DNA of 64,000 bases from Stropharia rugosoannulata (GCA_028532985.1 JANCIK010000011.1:2108001-2172000); one strand, 5' to 3'; shown: positions 51,559 to 63,382, counted from the stretch's first letter. Notes: generated by a model not told the origin, from the letters alone. Program-made: numbers and translations.

Positions 51559-52906
51559 GTTTTTGACAGTTTGCAGGACCTGTCTGCGGTGTTGTCTGTA
51601 TGTAAACTGAGATGTTGAACGGTAATTGATCACAATTAGGTCAGTATAGTGGGGAGGAGGGAGAAAAAGTACCTTATGTTCCAAAAAAAATGGCACATAC
51701 CCCAGAACGCTTGAATCACAGAACGAAGAGCTCTATTTGGAAATACAAATATGAATAGAATGCATTTACATTGATCTAATCTCAGCGCCCCCCAAAAAAA
51801 TTACATATCTCCGACGAAGTACACATGTCAATGGGCATTACTACTAGGTGTCCCATCGTGTGAGGGAGCTAATAGCGATTGAAATGAGATCATTCAGCTT
51901 TGTATTGAACATGCGTCAATTTACCGGGATTAAAGTGAAAAGCCCAGAGCGCATGACCTTCAATTCGGGTGACTTAAATGATAGAAGACGTGTCCGGCTG
52001 GAGAACATTCGGACAGTTTCTCAGCAATTGTTTAGGCCGTTTCATGGTATGCCACCGCCCAATGGCATACAGCCTAAAACAAACCGTTGTTTCTTGTGCC
52101 AGCAATCATATCAATTGTCACTGCAGGCTTAAGCCTCCGGCTGGTTTAATGTATTTGAGATCCTACAAGTAAGCCAGTTAAGTCACCCTACATAATACAG
52201 ACACCACTCTGACTTCTGAGTACTTTGAGCTCACGATGACTTGAATATACAACTGCGCCGCCGTGTATAAATTGCGTTCGGCAAAATAGTCACCAGGTAT
52301 TAATTATACATGCCAAAGATGAGATGATCGATGATCGATTATCGATAATAGATTGATAGTTGACAGTCCAGACGTCCATGATCCATCCCCATGATCCATG
52401 CCAGTCCATGCCTTATCGATATCTTTTGTGTAGTCCATATATAGCCTGGGCGCCTATAACTGTTTCCCCATTGAGACGTTTCTGGAGATCGGCTAGAATC
52501 TTTGACGACGATGTCGTTTTATCAAGCTTAATATTCTCACAACGTACCTCCTGGACTCGTAATAGTCCGAGGACAACGCGAGGCATGTGTATTTACCGTT
52601 ATTTTTAGATGTAAAGGGTCAAGTGTCGCCACCTCTATGGTCTCATTCAACGTGAAGCGATGAACTGAAAATAAACTAAATTTCTACTCAGAGCTTCTGT
52701 CTTGTGGCCAACTGCTATCAATTTACCTAACCCCTGGGATAACTTTTTTTCTCGAACTAGCACTACGGTTGCCGGTCTTGATTTCCTGACTCGGGAAGCT
52801 CCAACGTTTTTGAAGTTTTGAGGTTAGAGCCCCAACCCTGTAATTTTTCTATCAGATATATCTTACATTCCAAGACGTAGAAAATTATCAGTTTCAGTCA
52901 TCTCCT
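51559..52906. other. intergenic, 1.35 kb, no gene seen
   Basis: This is the upstream region of two divergent genes (FAD oxidase A and the intact metallopeptidase). A run of overlapping GATCGAT/ATCGAT palindromes lies at about 52322-52360. Confidence 0.4.
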
Positions 52907-54130
52907 ATGCCTAATAGACGGGACAGGAACTCTTCGCCACATCTGTCTGATCTTTTTGAGGAGCTCGGTTTACATAGCCATCGAAGAAAGAACCGTGAAG
53001 AGGACCGCGACAGCTTGGACATATCTGGCAGCGACCGCGACTCTGATGGCACCGACTACGGAAACGGATACAAAAAGAAGAACAAGAAGGAAAGTAACAG
53101 GCGTAACGACTCCAACTCTGACTATGACGCTAGCCGTGATAATAGTGGCACCGACTCCGATGGTCATGATCCCAGCGGCAGTGATGAAGACAGTGGGCAC
53201 GACAGCAGCGACCGTGACGATTTTGACTTGTGCATAATGCTAGGATTACAGGATGGCGACGGTAGCGATGACTCTGACAAAGACGACGACGACGACGAAG
53301 AAGAAGAAGAGGAAGAAGAGGAGGATCAAGACGATGAGGATGATGACGGCGAAAACGACGATAGCAATGACAGCAATGACGAGGACGACGAAGACGAAGA
53401 AGGCGAGGATTCCGACGAGGACGTGTCCGGCCGGCGTGGTCATCTTACATCGACATCTTCCAGTGTCGCCTATATGGCCATGGACGTACCAAAGGGGACG
53501 AAGAAGGGCGGCCGTGGCTACATGTGGCCGATTGGCGAAACACTTAAAGTCCGGTTCCTTGACGGTCCTCGCAAGTATCACAAAGATGTCATGACGCACG
53601 CCAAAACATGGGAGAAGTATGCTAACATCCAATTCAAGACCGTAACCAGTGGTCGCGCAGATATTCGTATCACCTTTGAGAAGATGGGCTGGTACTCATA
53701 CGTTGGAACCCGTGCAAAGGATGTCCCTCAAGCGAAACACACCATGAATCTGCAAGTGAGGCAAGATACCGACCCAGATGATCTAAAAGCCCATGTCTTG
53801 CACGAGTTTGGACACGTTCTGGGCTGTATTCATGAGCACTCGTCTCCTGGACGTAGCATCCCGTGGAACAAGAAACGCGTCTACCAGACGTACACAGGCC
53901 CCCCGAATAACTGGACAAGGGACATGGTAAAGGAGAACGTTCTCGAGCGCAAGGAAAGTAGCATGTATTCCAAGTTCGATAGAAAATCCATCATGCTCTA
54001 TCCCATCGACCCAAACTTGACTACGAATGGTATGGGCACTCAGAAGAACATGACCCTGTCGAAGACAGACAAAGAATTCATCGGGAAGATGTATCCTTTC
54101 AAGAAAAACAAAAATGCCCGTCGTAAGTAG
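52907..54130 (+). CDS. acidic metzincin-like metallopeptidase, intact paralogue
   Basis: A single-exon frame of 407 residues. There is no signal peptide. The N-terminal ~190 residues are charged and low in complexity: first mixed Arg/Asp/Ser/Lys, then a long Asp/Glu tract (DKDDDDDEEEEEEEEE type). The C-terminal ~210 residues are a peptidase domain: MWPIGETLKVRFLDG, ITFEKMGWYSYVGT, zinc site HEFGHVLGCIHEH (HExxHxxGxxH), and SIMLYPID as the likely Met-turn. This layout matches the astacin-like branch of the metzincins. Most characterised relatives are secreted with a pro-peptide; here an acidic, disordered leader replaces it. An intracellular, perhaps nuclear, enzyme is inferred from the lack of a signal. 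It is the paralogue of the LINE-split gene. Confidence 0.88.
   Translation: MPNRRDRNSSPHLSDLFEELGLHSHRRKNREEDRDSLDISGSDRDSDGTDYGNGYKKKNKKESNRRNDSNSDYDASRDNSGTDSDGHDPSGSDEDSGHDSSDRDDFDLCIMLGLQDGDGSDDSDKDDDDDEEEEEEEEEDQDDEDDDGENDDSNDSNDEDDEDEEGEDSDEDVSGRRGHLTSTSSSVAYMAMDVPKGTKKGGRGYMWPIGETLKVRFLDGPRKYHKDVMTHAKTWEKYANIQFKTVTSGRADIRITFEKMGWYSYVGTRAKDVPQAKHTMNLQVRQDTDPDDLKAHVLHEFGHVLGCIHEHSSPGRSIPWNKKRVYQTYTGPPNNWTRDMVKENVLERKESSMYSKFDRKSIMLYPIDPNLTTNGMGTQKNMTLSKTDKEFIGKMYPFKKNKNARRK
53270..53430 (+). repeat. GAC/GAA/GAT trinucleotide-rich tract in coding sequence
   Basis: The acidic tract of the metallopeptidase is encoded by near-repetitive GAC, GAA, GAG and GAT codons, a candidate for length variation. 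Confidence 0.7.
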
Positions 54131-55071
54131 GGGACGCCCTTGTGGTAAGTTTTTAAACGGATCGAATGTACTTGCAACTCATGCTATTTATTTCCAGAGG
54201 ATCCGAAGTGCATCGACATAGCTTCTTTTTTCCATACAATTAGCATAGGGGAAGTCACCGAGAGTGGTGTGTCTTCAAGACATCGGTACAAAGGGATTTT
54301 TCTACTAGTTCTTGATTTTTTACAAATGGGAGTGTATCTTACAAATTGCTTGCGAACATGTATTAGTCTTTGCTTCCGATGATATCCTGAGTACATAACC
54401 GCTTTTAATTTTCTCAAAAGACGCGCTACCTAACCTACTTAACTCAGAAAGTAATGCATAGTAATTCAAGGAGTCGCGCGTGCGAGCTAGAGGTGGTATC
54501 TGAGACCGATAACCGTGCACAACATCCGTATAGAGTGGCTAGTCTGGTTACTAAGTCCGTACCATTATCCTCGCCATGCATTCGCGCACTATTGATTGTG
54601 CGCACTCTTATTCATTGAGGGGAGAGTAGCCGTTCGAAAGCCTCTGAAAATTCGGCTGTAGCGGACTAAGTGCTACGGTGACAGAGGCTGCCAACTTCAC
54701 ATAGCTCGTCAATGGGCGTGCTATGGAGCATCCCACCCCACGCGCGGATAGGGAGGCCCCTGGAGAAGAAGCTACTATGCACGCAGCACGACAAGAGTAT
54801 GCATTAACTTAATGGACTCCAGGAAGGCTCTGGAAGTGCCGTCTCAAGGCTGATGTTGCCCTCCGAGTCTGCTTCTCAATTCCCACTGGCACTCCAGCCT
54901 ACATTTCCTAGACTTCGTAGCAATTTTTAGCACATGCCGCTTCGCCAGATCTGACATATGTGAAGATAAGATGGTCGTTGCTCTCTGCTTGGAAAAAAAC
55001 TGAGGGGGAGGCAAAAGAATTTTATGGGAGAAATAAGTGGCTAATCGTGTGACCGTTTGTCCGGTGGGAGC

Positions 55072-55110
55072 TCGGTCGGAAGGGGGATTCAGGTCGGAAG
55101 GGGGATTCAG
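55072..55110 (+). repeat. short tandem repeat, two units
   Basis: The word GGTCGGAAGGGGGATTCA occurs twice in direct succession. Confidence 0.8.
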
Positions 55111-55124
55111 CGGCATGTGCATTC

Positions 55125-55305
55125 ACAGACGGTCAGCGCAAAGAGTGCACGGCAAGCGCCGGCGTGCCGAACAAGCCGAATACTCACGTTGACTGGGGAA
55201 GTAGATATAATCTGCAAATTAAAAGTCAACGCACGAGCGATCCTAAGTGCCTGCATCCAAGCGCTTGTGGCAAAAAAGTGCCTAAAACAAGCTAACTAAA
55301 GCTCA
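55125..55305 (+). repeat. degenerate repeat, copy B
   Basis: Similar to 38140-38310; see that entry. The frame ends with a stop after LKQAN, where copy A continues. Confidence 0.5.
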
Positions 55306-55594
55306 TAAGGTAATTGAATACAAAATGAACATGCAAAACGGGCGTTCACATGCCTATAGTACCAGCTTTACACCTCGCACAAATTCGACATACCGTGGCC
55401 ACGATGTCCATAAGAATTACATACGTTGCAGAATGTTATGAAGAGATCAGTTTACCAGCCTGCGAGCAACTTGCTCAATGGCATATAGTTATGTAATTGG
55501 AATAGTAATCTCATTTATGATGCCGCATAGTGGGAGACGATTTCAAGACTAGCTGTCAGGCTACCGTATATAGTACACCGCGCAAATTTTTAAT

Positions 55595-56588
55595 TTAGTT
55601 ACTCTCGCTATCGGACTTACCGCTACTACCGTCATTGTCATCTTCGTTGTCGTCGTCGCTGTCACTCTCATTATCGCTCCATTCATCGTCTGAGTCCACC
55701 TCGTTCAAGAAGTAAGATATAGCGTCAGGGAAAATGTCGTCTGCAATGGTAGTACCAATCTGAGAGCAGGAAACATGAGCAGAGACTAAAGCTGATTCAC
55801 GTCAGAAACGTACCTCAAATGAATCGTGAGGTAGCTCGAACCAGTTGAAAAAACTACCAAGCTCGTCAAGCGAGTCGTCATCGCCTTCTCGTGGATGCTT
55901 GCGACATAAATTTTTCCCGCTCTTCCATTGAATTCGCGTTGCCTATATGACAAGTAGGTCATCGTGTCATCACATTTAGAAATCACTGTGAGTAAAGTAT
56001 CGAACATACCTGTGGTTTGACATCTCTGTCCCAGTCAAAGTCCAGCATCTCCCATTTGAATCCTTCTGCGTCCATCTTTTCGCGTTTTCTTGCACTCGGT
56101 TCGGTATATTTGAACACCTTCTTCAGGACTTTGTCTTCGAAATAAGGATTTTTATCAAATGCCTATGTAATAATTTGTCAATACTTTGATACAGAGAACT
56201 TGAATTAATAATGTTCCCCACAAATTCAATAGTGTACGCTCGTGGTTCATTGGGATCCCGCGCAATCCAGATATCAGTCAGGAAGTCGAGCGCCTTGAGA
56301 TCATCATCATGTTGTAGCACCTCAGAAATATCGTGGTTATTTTTGAGAGCAGTCAACCAGAACTTAGTAATAGGTTTGATAATTTTTCGGCGCTGCTCGT
56401 ATAGTGCTGTCTTTTTCTTGTACTCATTAAGTTCTGATTGAGGACGCATTATAACAAGTTCATCGAAACACACGTTAGACGTTCTTACCGAGTATAAGTT
56501 CAACGCGCTCAACATCCTTCTCAAATTTATCCAAAATTTCCCGGAGATTGTCGCTAATTGCATTCTCGGTCTGGGTTGCTGGTGGCAT
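55595..56588 (-). CDS. SET/NAP-family histone chaperone (Vps75-like)
   Basis: About five exons on the minus strand. The start MPPATQTENAISDNLREIL leads into a long N-terminal helix (DKFEKDVERVELIL, LNEYKKKTALYEQRRKII), the dimerisation helix of nucleosome-assembly-type proteins. The earmuff domain follows with FWLTALKNNHDISEVLQHDD, DIWIARDPNEPRAYTIEF, NPYFEDKVLKKVFKY and WKSGKNLC. The protein ends in an acidic tail (NEVDSDDEWSDNESDSDDDNEDDNDGSSGK). Members bind H3-H4 or H2A-H2B and move histones during chromatin assembly. The donor after YTIEF is GTGGGG, a weak site, but the frame and the paired acceptor fit. The relation to the neighbouring acidic metallopeptidase is positional only. Confidence 0.88.
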
Positions 56589-57599
56589 GATGCGTTGTAG
56601 TACTAAGGAGTGGGGACACAGGCGGGTAATTGAAGGGGCTGAAACATCGATCAATAGAACTGTTAAGAAGAATACAATTCATTACATACTTAGGTAATCG
56701 ATTCCACATACGGAACTACATGAATTAAACGTACTTGTTGAGGAGTATTGACTAAATGGAGTATTGCTCTTTGCTTCTGATAACGTCCGGGTTACAGTTT
56801 TTGCTATATGACATGTCAAACGTGTACGATAACTCAATATTGATAGAAGAGAAACACATATATTTACTTCCGGAATATATGACGTCGCGACAGTGATATG
56901 GACTGGTTAAAAACAGAATCCCAACAGAATCCCGCACTGCTCGTTCAATGGAAGCGGTGGCAGTCCTATTGAACGGTGGGACCAAGGATACGTCAAAAAG
57001 CCGATTGTCATTGCGTGCTGTCTCGTGAACATACACCTGATCATGAACGACAGTGTTCTCAGCCATGCTGCAATTTTTTGGACAGCTATTCACATACTTA
57101 CTCTGTAATGGATTGATATGGGCGTCAATAATTAACCAATCGGAGTAAGTACAGACGGCTGATTGCCATATTTGGCAACATCTATACACGCGGCTATTAC
57201 TAGATACATGGCATCTCCGGAGTCAAGCGAGGTCATGCTGCAGATACATCAACGTCGGACGAATATATATATATATATATAGTTATGAATGTATTGTCAC
57301 GGGCGCTAAAACTCACACCAATCGGAGCAACAGATTGAACCACGGGAATGAGCAAGCCAATGCAGAGGTCACCTGGTATCGTGTCAGGTAATAGCAAATG
57401 AGGCAGAGCTATTCATATAGTATGCGGCTTTTCGATTTCCCCGAAAGATTACGAAGGCTGTATTTAGCTGAAATCAGGGGTTAATCTGAAGCGCTGTCTA
57501 CCCTCTGGCTACCCTTGTCTGTAGTCGTCTCTGCGGGCTTTGACTTGAACGAGTTTTAGCAAGCAAGCCCGAGCCTAGTGAAGAACGACAGCATCTATC
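56589..57599. other. intergenic between divergent SET/NAP and FAD oxidase B genes
   Basis: No gene is recognised in about 1 kb. A (TA)n microsatellite is at 57262-57281. Confidence 0.4.
57262..57281 (+). repeat. (TA)n microsatellite
   Basis: About ten TA dinucleotides in a row upstream of FAD oxidase B. Confidence 0.85.
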
Positions 57600-59791
57600 A
57601 TGAGTGTATGTGGTTGGCTTCATTCAAGAGCACGCCTTACATGATTTCTACTTAGGCTCTCAAAAAAGCCATTTCAAAGATTAAATCCATTTGTGAGAAA
57701 TCAAAAGATGGATCAATCGCTTATGAAGACGGTAAGTAGATTTGTGTACCATCTCTACTACCTCAGAACTGATGTAGGTCAACACTTACAAGGGGAACAA
57801 GGGTACAAGGATAGTTTACGCCATTTCTTGGATAGCAGCAGCGAATCATCTGCTCTTGCTGTTCAACCTGGAAGCGAGAAAGATCTTTCGGCTATGGTAT
57901 GCCTTTGTCTCTTGTTCTCTCCGCCTCAAGCTATTATATTTATTGAGTGATCAGATGAAAGTCATTTCGAAATATAAAGTGCCATTTGCGGTTCGTTCGT
58001 TGTTGTTGTTTCAATAATAATCGAGAGCTCACGTACATCTCAGATTAAAAGCGGTGGACACTCTATGGTTCCGAATTTCAGTTCAACCAAGGGCATCCAT
58101 ATCTACATGTCGCGCTTCTCTAAAGTGAAATACAACAAATCAGACAAGACCCTCACTGTCGGTGCTGGCTGTCTCTGGGACAGAGTCTATAAGAAGGTCG
58201 CCGAATATAAGCGCAACGTGATTGGTGGTGCATCTTCTCAAGGCGTCGGAGTTGCGGGATGGATGCTTGGAGGAGGGTACTCGCTCAAAAGCAACAAGTA
58301 TGGTCTGGGAATTGACAATGTCACTGAGTTTCGCATCGTTTTGCCTAGCGGAAAAATCATGAGTGCCACAGGCAAGAAAAACAGAGATTTATACCAGGCT
58401 CTTAGGGTGGGCACCACTTTTCTAGCTTATCCTGTCTAATCGACGTCTTTTTAGGGAGGCGGAAATAACTTCGGAGTTGTTACACAGTTTACCATCAAGA
58501 CCCACCCACAAGGGCCTACCTACGTAATATATATAATCTCAAGCATATTTTTATTCTTCACATTCAATAATAATTGCGCTACAGGGAGCATCGCTCACGA
58601 TCGACGGGAAAAAGGCATCGAAAGTCAAAGATGCCATCCTTGACTATGTCAAGAATGAAACTAGAAAGGAAGCGGCTATCGTCGCCGCTTTCCGGCACGT
58701 TCTGATGCCAGGTCAAAGGGCTCCCACGGTGATCTCGGATTTTCAAATTGCATCAGTTGGTGACTTACTCTTACATTCACTCTAGTTTAATATCTCGGTC
58801 CTCTGCATCTTCGATGCTAAGAAGCCCTCTCGCAGCAGGGACGTACCCTTTAAGAAGTTTAGCGAAATCGTGAAGCGCAACTGGAATGGCAACGCTGCAG
58901 GCTGGGGCACGAAAATGAGAACGGCGAGGGCGGTAACTAGCAACAACGTCGCATACGACGCCTTGGGTGAAGATGTAGCTTTCGACTCAATTGACACTCA
59001 AGAAGATGGATTCCGCGAAATGTCTTACGACAGCGTGCAGGAGATGAACCCTTACGACGTTACACCTTATTCGCAATCCACGCAGCAAGACAGCGTCGTC
59101 TCGATCACAACCCCCGGGACCAATTATATGTCTAGGGCTGTTCCGGCAGGAGTAGCAATGGATATGGCAAACCTAGGGGAACTGAATGTTCGGTATATAC
59201 TTCGTCTACTTGCTTCTTTGTTATCTCACTAATAACGGACCGTAGTGGCAGGTTCGGTTGTATAATGGTATCTAAGTATACCAAAAGGCTGATCGATGCC
59301 GTAGAAAAAGAGTCCGCTGTACGTCCCTCATTCGTTACTCAAAGACACCACAGGCTGTTTGTTCTATACTTATACATTCACAGAAAGCCGCAAAGTCACT
59401 GTCCAAGAGGAATGGCGAATCAGTGATAATCGACGTCTGGCCTTTTCAACCCACTGTTTTCGAAAATAGTCCGCCAGGCGCAGCATGGCCACACAACAAG
59501 AAAGAGCCTTTGGGCCCATTGCTTGCGTATTTCCGGTGGAAGGATGCAAAAGACGATAAGTTCTGGGTTGCGGAAATGAAGCGTGCTCTTAAGAAAATAC
59601 GTGAAGTGGCGTTGGCAGAGGGATGCACGACTAGGAATGCCCCGTATTACTCCAATACTTCGCTTGAAGATATCACACCAAGGCAAGTCTACCGAGGTAA
59701 TCTCAAGAGACTGGGGAAGGTCCGCGCAAAGTACGATCCTGGAGATGTTATGCGTCGAGCTGGTGGGTATAGGATTCCTCTTGTTAAGTAG
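57600..59791 (+). CDS. FAD-linked oxidase B (PCMH-type, BBE-like/AA7-like)
   Basis: Several exons are inferred. The first exon is again just ATG AGT, then ALKKAISKIKSICEKSKDG after a GTATGT...TTAG intron. FAD domain: FAIKSGGHSMVPNFSS (covalent-FAD His), GAGCLWDRVYKKV, and VAGWMLGGGYSLKSNKYGLGIDN. The FAD domain continues GGGNNFGVVTQFTIKTH. The substrate domain includes WPFQPTVFENSPPGAAWPH and APYYSNTSLED, and the C terminus is VRAKYDPGDVMRRAGGYRIPLVK. The position of the second flavin-linking Cys reads GGASSQGVGVAG, with no Cys. It shares structure, including the two-codon first exon, with copy A but lacks its C-terminal Pro/Gly extension. No clear signal peptide. Probable product besides the oxidised substrate is hydrogen peroxide. 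The substrate is unknown. Confidence 0.85.
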
Positions 59792-60076
59792 CTGCCATCC
59801 AGAACGCCTTGGAATCTCAGTGTATGTACATGCTTATGAAATTCGATATGGAGGCCAGGAACAGAAAAAGGTATTGAGTGTGAACAATCTGCTGGCCGCC
59901 AGTTGGACGCCAGAAAGCATGTATCTGAGATCGTCGTATTTGAACTATGAATGAGGTCAAAATTTGGGCACAAATGCATATGGGCTAGTACATTGGAGTG
60001 GGGACTCCAGATTGCAAAGTAACTTTTCGAAAAGAAGTTATAACAAGGGTTCAGGGAACAAAATTAAAACATATAA

Positions 60077-60161
60077 TGCATTAAGAGGGAATCGAACCCC
60101 CGGCGGGTCGAGTCAATACTCGATATGGCAACGACCCAGGTTACCACTACCCCATTAATGC
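60077..60161 (-). tRNA. tRNA-Gly(GCC) with a 14-nt intron
   Basis: Read on the minus strand: acceptor GCATTAA pairs with TTAATGC over 7 bp, discriminator A; D arm GGGT-AGTGGTA-ACCT; anticodon stem GGTCG with CGACC; loop TTGCCA then intron; T arm GGGGG-TTCGATT-CCCTC. The anticodon is GCC. The 15 bases between position 37 and the 3' anticodon stem comprise base 38 and a 14-nt intron, the canonical place for nuclear tRNA introns. CCA is not encoded, as expected for a nuclear gene. Confidence 0.92.
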
Positions 60162-60961
60162 TTGCAGCTATATTTCACTTACAAAAACATATGTACAATA
60201 GACAATAGACCATCTAATAAATGAACGCACCGGAGGTGTCAACGTCGACTCTATTTGTTCGCTCTCTAGCCTGAGTACAGAAGCAATGGGTGGCGTTTTA
60301 GAGCTACAGTCATTCATTTCAAGGCTTCACTACTGCCCTTGCAGACTTGAACTGACAAGGCACTACCAATATTAAAGTACAATTCTGGTGCCCCTTGAAG
60401 CTTGAACATCTGAGTCGATAGATATGCTTCGGTCTAAAAACTGCTTCTATCCATTAGCATGCATTCATGACAGTGAATGTTTTGAATTCTAGTCTAGTTT
60501 TCTCTATATGTATACGTATTAGAGTCCAACTGGTCGACTTGCGTGTACTATTCAACGTTGTCAATCTTAGCTCCAGTGAACAGGACGGTCTCGCGTGGGT
60601 AGTTCATTAGAAAAGATGCACACAAAGGCTCTCGACACAGCGACGCACTTTCGTAATTCATGAAATAGGCGTGCCTGACCAATTTCACGAAAGTTCCAAC
60701 GGCAATTGTACATCGTATTCAAACACGAGGAAGTTGAAACAATAGATTTATTGCGGTTCTAAATCGTCTATGATTTGGTATATTACTTGGTTAACGAATG
60801 TTGGGTGCATAGACGCGCTTGAACAAAGGCGTAAATAAAGCGTGTATGATGGCAATAACTATGATATTCTAGAATGAGGTGTCTGAGGCAATGTGGTATC
60901 ATTACAAACATCAAATAATGTCCATGATTCATAAAGCGAAGGCTGAAGGAATACACCTTGA
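60162..60961. other. intergenic, 800 bases, no gene seen
   Basis: Sequence between the tRNA and the stop of the GH16 gene. No recognisable gene. Confidence 0.4.
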
Positions 60962-63107
60962 CTACCGGCATACCTCCCACATCTTGACGGAATCGACACG
61001 AAGCGCACGGTCGTTGGCAGAACTTGGCCACGTTGGCAACCAGCTGTCCTTTGCATTCGCAAAATCGCGCATGGCGGTGAGCGAACCATCGAACCATGGT
61101 TTGTCGCCTACGCTATCAGGGAACCACCCACTCGTTCCACCAACTGCAAGATCCATGATCAGGTAGAAGTCTAAAGACAATGTGCATGTGTATAAAACCC
61201 AGAAGCCGTGAAGGATGAACGACACATACCCTGGTCGAAGGGGGCAGCCCTACTCGCTGAGCTCCACACATCTTGCACCGCCACGACCTCGCCGCTGGAA
61301 GCATTCGTCGCGGTCGCAGGGAATCCAGCCTTCTTGAAATAGCTCGACTTGTCATTTTTGGTTTGGGAAAGGACCATCGTGTGCGTGCGAGCATCGACAG
61401 AAGCACGAATGAAGTCCTCCGTCCATTCCAAGGAGTAAGTGTGGAAAGAGCTAGCGAAGTTGGAGCGCTTGAGTGAATACCTACGAGGGGGTTAATGACC
61501 GGAAGGTAATAAGGGAATAGTAGACATACCATCCAAATATCTGCTCAACCAGTCCGGGGAGGGGCCCGTAGTTCAACGTAGCACGCACAAAGTTGTTGCC
61601 CTGGCGAGGGTAGGTCGCACCATTCCCACGAGCCTCAACAATGTCGATCTCACCAGACATCGGCCACTCCCCATAAGTCTGATTCTCGGGCAGCATCCAG
61701 ATGGCGGGCCAGAGCCAATCACTGATGTATACATTAACTAAATAAAATGAAATATGAAAGATAGGAAACGTACCCAGTAGGCATCTTTGCTTTCACTTCA
61801 ACCTTGCCATATTTGATGCTCTTTTTGCCCTTGGTATTGATTCGAGCACTTTGCACTGGGTTGATGATGGCACCACCAGAAACATGCACGCTGCAAGCAC
61901 TGGAATTCGTTGTCTTGCCATCGGCCTCAGTCGCCGTGCAGCCAGGAAGTGTGTAATTGCCATTCGAGGAAATATTGTCCGGTGTAAGAGTAGGCATGAG
62001 GAATAGCTCCCCATTTTGAATGAAAAGGTTGTCATTAGAGTTTGTAGTCATCTGGAACTCGCCATTCCCGAAGCCACCGAGTTCGACATCCACATTCCAT
62101 GTGCCAGAGTCAAGAGATGAGCCACTGAATTCCTCATCGAGTACCAAACATAGCGAGTTCGGATCCAAGAGAGGAACAGATTGGATTCCAGTAAAGCAAA
62201 GCAAAGCAGCACCAGCCAGGCCGGCGACGATACAAAGGAGTGTGATGAAGTAGGAAAGCCTTGTGCGTGGCGGACGAGAGGTCATCCATGGTTTATCAGC
62301 CTTGGTCAGAGGTGTAGCAAGACGGGTAGAAGGAAGCGGTGTGCGCGTTTTGAGCGAAGACATTACAGCCGGTGTGCCCATGGGGAGAGCGGTGGTGCTC
62401 GCGAAGGGTGATACCATCGGTGGTAGGCTGTACGAAGGCGGAGCCCATATTGATGAAGGACGAGAAGCGGGAGATAGGAATGGAGCTCGGAAAGAATGCG
62501 TCGATGAATTACGCGGCAAGGAATTTGGATCCGTGGCCGCGACTGGCAGCATGTTCGCCGCTGCGCTCGACTTGTAAAGACTAGAAGACGATGGTGAGCG
62601 AGGAAGAGACGAAGTGCTACCGGCCGCATCTCCCGACGAGTTAGCCATGAAAGGGGCAAAGGGCTTGCGCAAGGGCTCCGTTGGAGGCAGCTGCTCGACT
62701 GGAGCGTATTGTGCGTACTCATGGTCCTCCGCTGTGCGGGAAGCCGTGCTCTCCATCGAAGAGCGTCGTCGTGTCGGGATAGGGTCGGGGTTTCCTGGGT
62801 ATGCCTGGAATGGGAAAGAGAACGCGGATGGTGGGGGTCGGGTGGAAGAGGTGGGACTGTTGGGCTCTGCATACAACGCGGTGGGTGACCACGAGCCCAA
62901 GTCGTTGGCCGGTTCGAACTGTGCATAGTTCGCACTGCGTCTGCGCCGATGAGCACGCGGCGGTGGCTGCGTTGCGGGGGAATCCGAGTCTGATGCGGGA
63001 TCCAGCGAAGAGACGTCCACAGATGAACCGGACGACGACCGCGGGTTCTCGTCGAGGAAGGATGGCCGTGGCGGGGCGAGCGACGGCGAGCGGCGTGGGT
63101 AGGCCAT
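60962..63107 (-). CDS. Kre6/Skn1-type GH16 beta-glucan synthesis protein (type II membrane protein)
   Basis: About four exons give roughly 665 residues. The N-terminal ~300 residues are Ser/Pro-rich and cytosolic, starting MAYPRRSPSLAPPRPSF. A single membrane segment follows (LSYFITLLCIVAGLAGAALLCFTG). The luminal GH16 domain contains LVLDEEFSGSSLDSGTWN, WLWPAIWMLPEN and the catalytic GEIDIVEARGN, then FYLIMDLAVGGTSGWFPD. The protein ends in RVDSVKMWEVCR. This family is needed for beta-1,6-glucan formation in the fungal wall, acting in the secretory pathway or plasma membrane. The start at 63107 is preferred because the upstream in-frame extension (to 63374) is Cys-rich, lacks family likeness and abuts the divergent gene's start at 63383; an upstream start cannot be excluded. 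Confidence 0.9.
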
Positions 63108-63382
63108 TGGCTGCGACGGTGAGAACGGCGGGGACGACGGGGACAAAATGGTGGTCGGAAGGAAAGATTCGGAGAGATTGTGGTCGTGTATTTGTTGACC
63201 TTTATAGAAATCATTATCGCGCACGGTGGAGGAGGTGAAGCAACACGATTTCCTGATTGGGATGCGTGCCTCAACGTCATCTGCGGGACCCCGGATACCG
63301 GCCCGATTCGCAGATCTCATCGGGGACGGCATTTGCTTTTGAGGGAACCAGGACGAAGGCAGCAGCAGCCCCACCCCCCACC
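63108..63382. promoter_or_regulatory. probable bidirectional promoter
   Basis: Only 275 bases separate the GH16 start from the divergent start at 63383, so a shared promoter is inferred. Confidence 0.45.

Larger units (their letters stand above)
54131..55594. other. intergenic, 1.46 kb, with a degenerate repeat
   Basis: No supported gene. It contains a short direct repeat (GGTCGGAAGGGGGATTCA twice, near 55072-55110) and copy B of the degenerate repeat. Confidence 0.4.

Noticed and set aside
52322..52360. Cluster of ATCGAT palindromes
   Set aside because: Short and AT-rich; no evidence for a regulatory or origin function.
62363..63280. 305-codon frame antisense-shifted within the GH16 gene
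   Set aside because: It lies on the same strand in another frame of the Ser/Pro-rich coding region and consists of low-complexity His/Arg/Pro; the GH16 frame leads into the membrane segment and catalytic domain.
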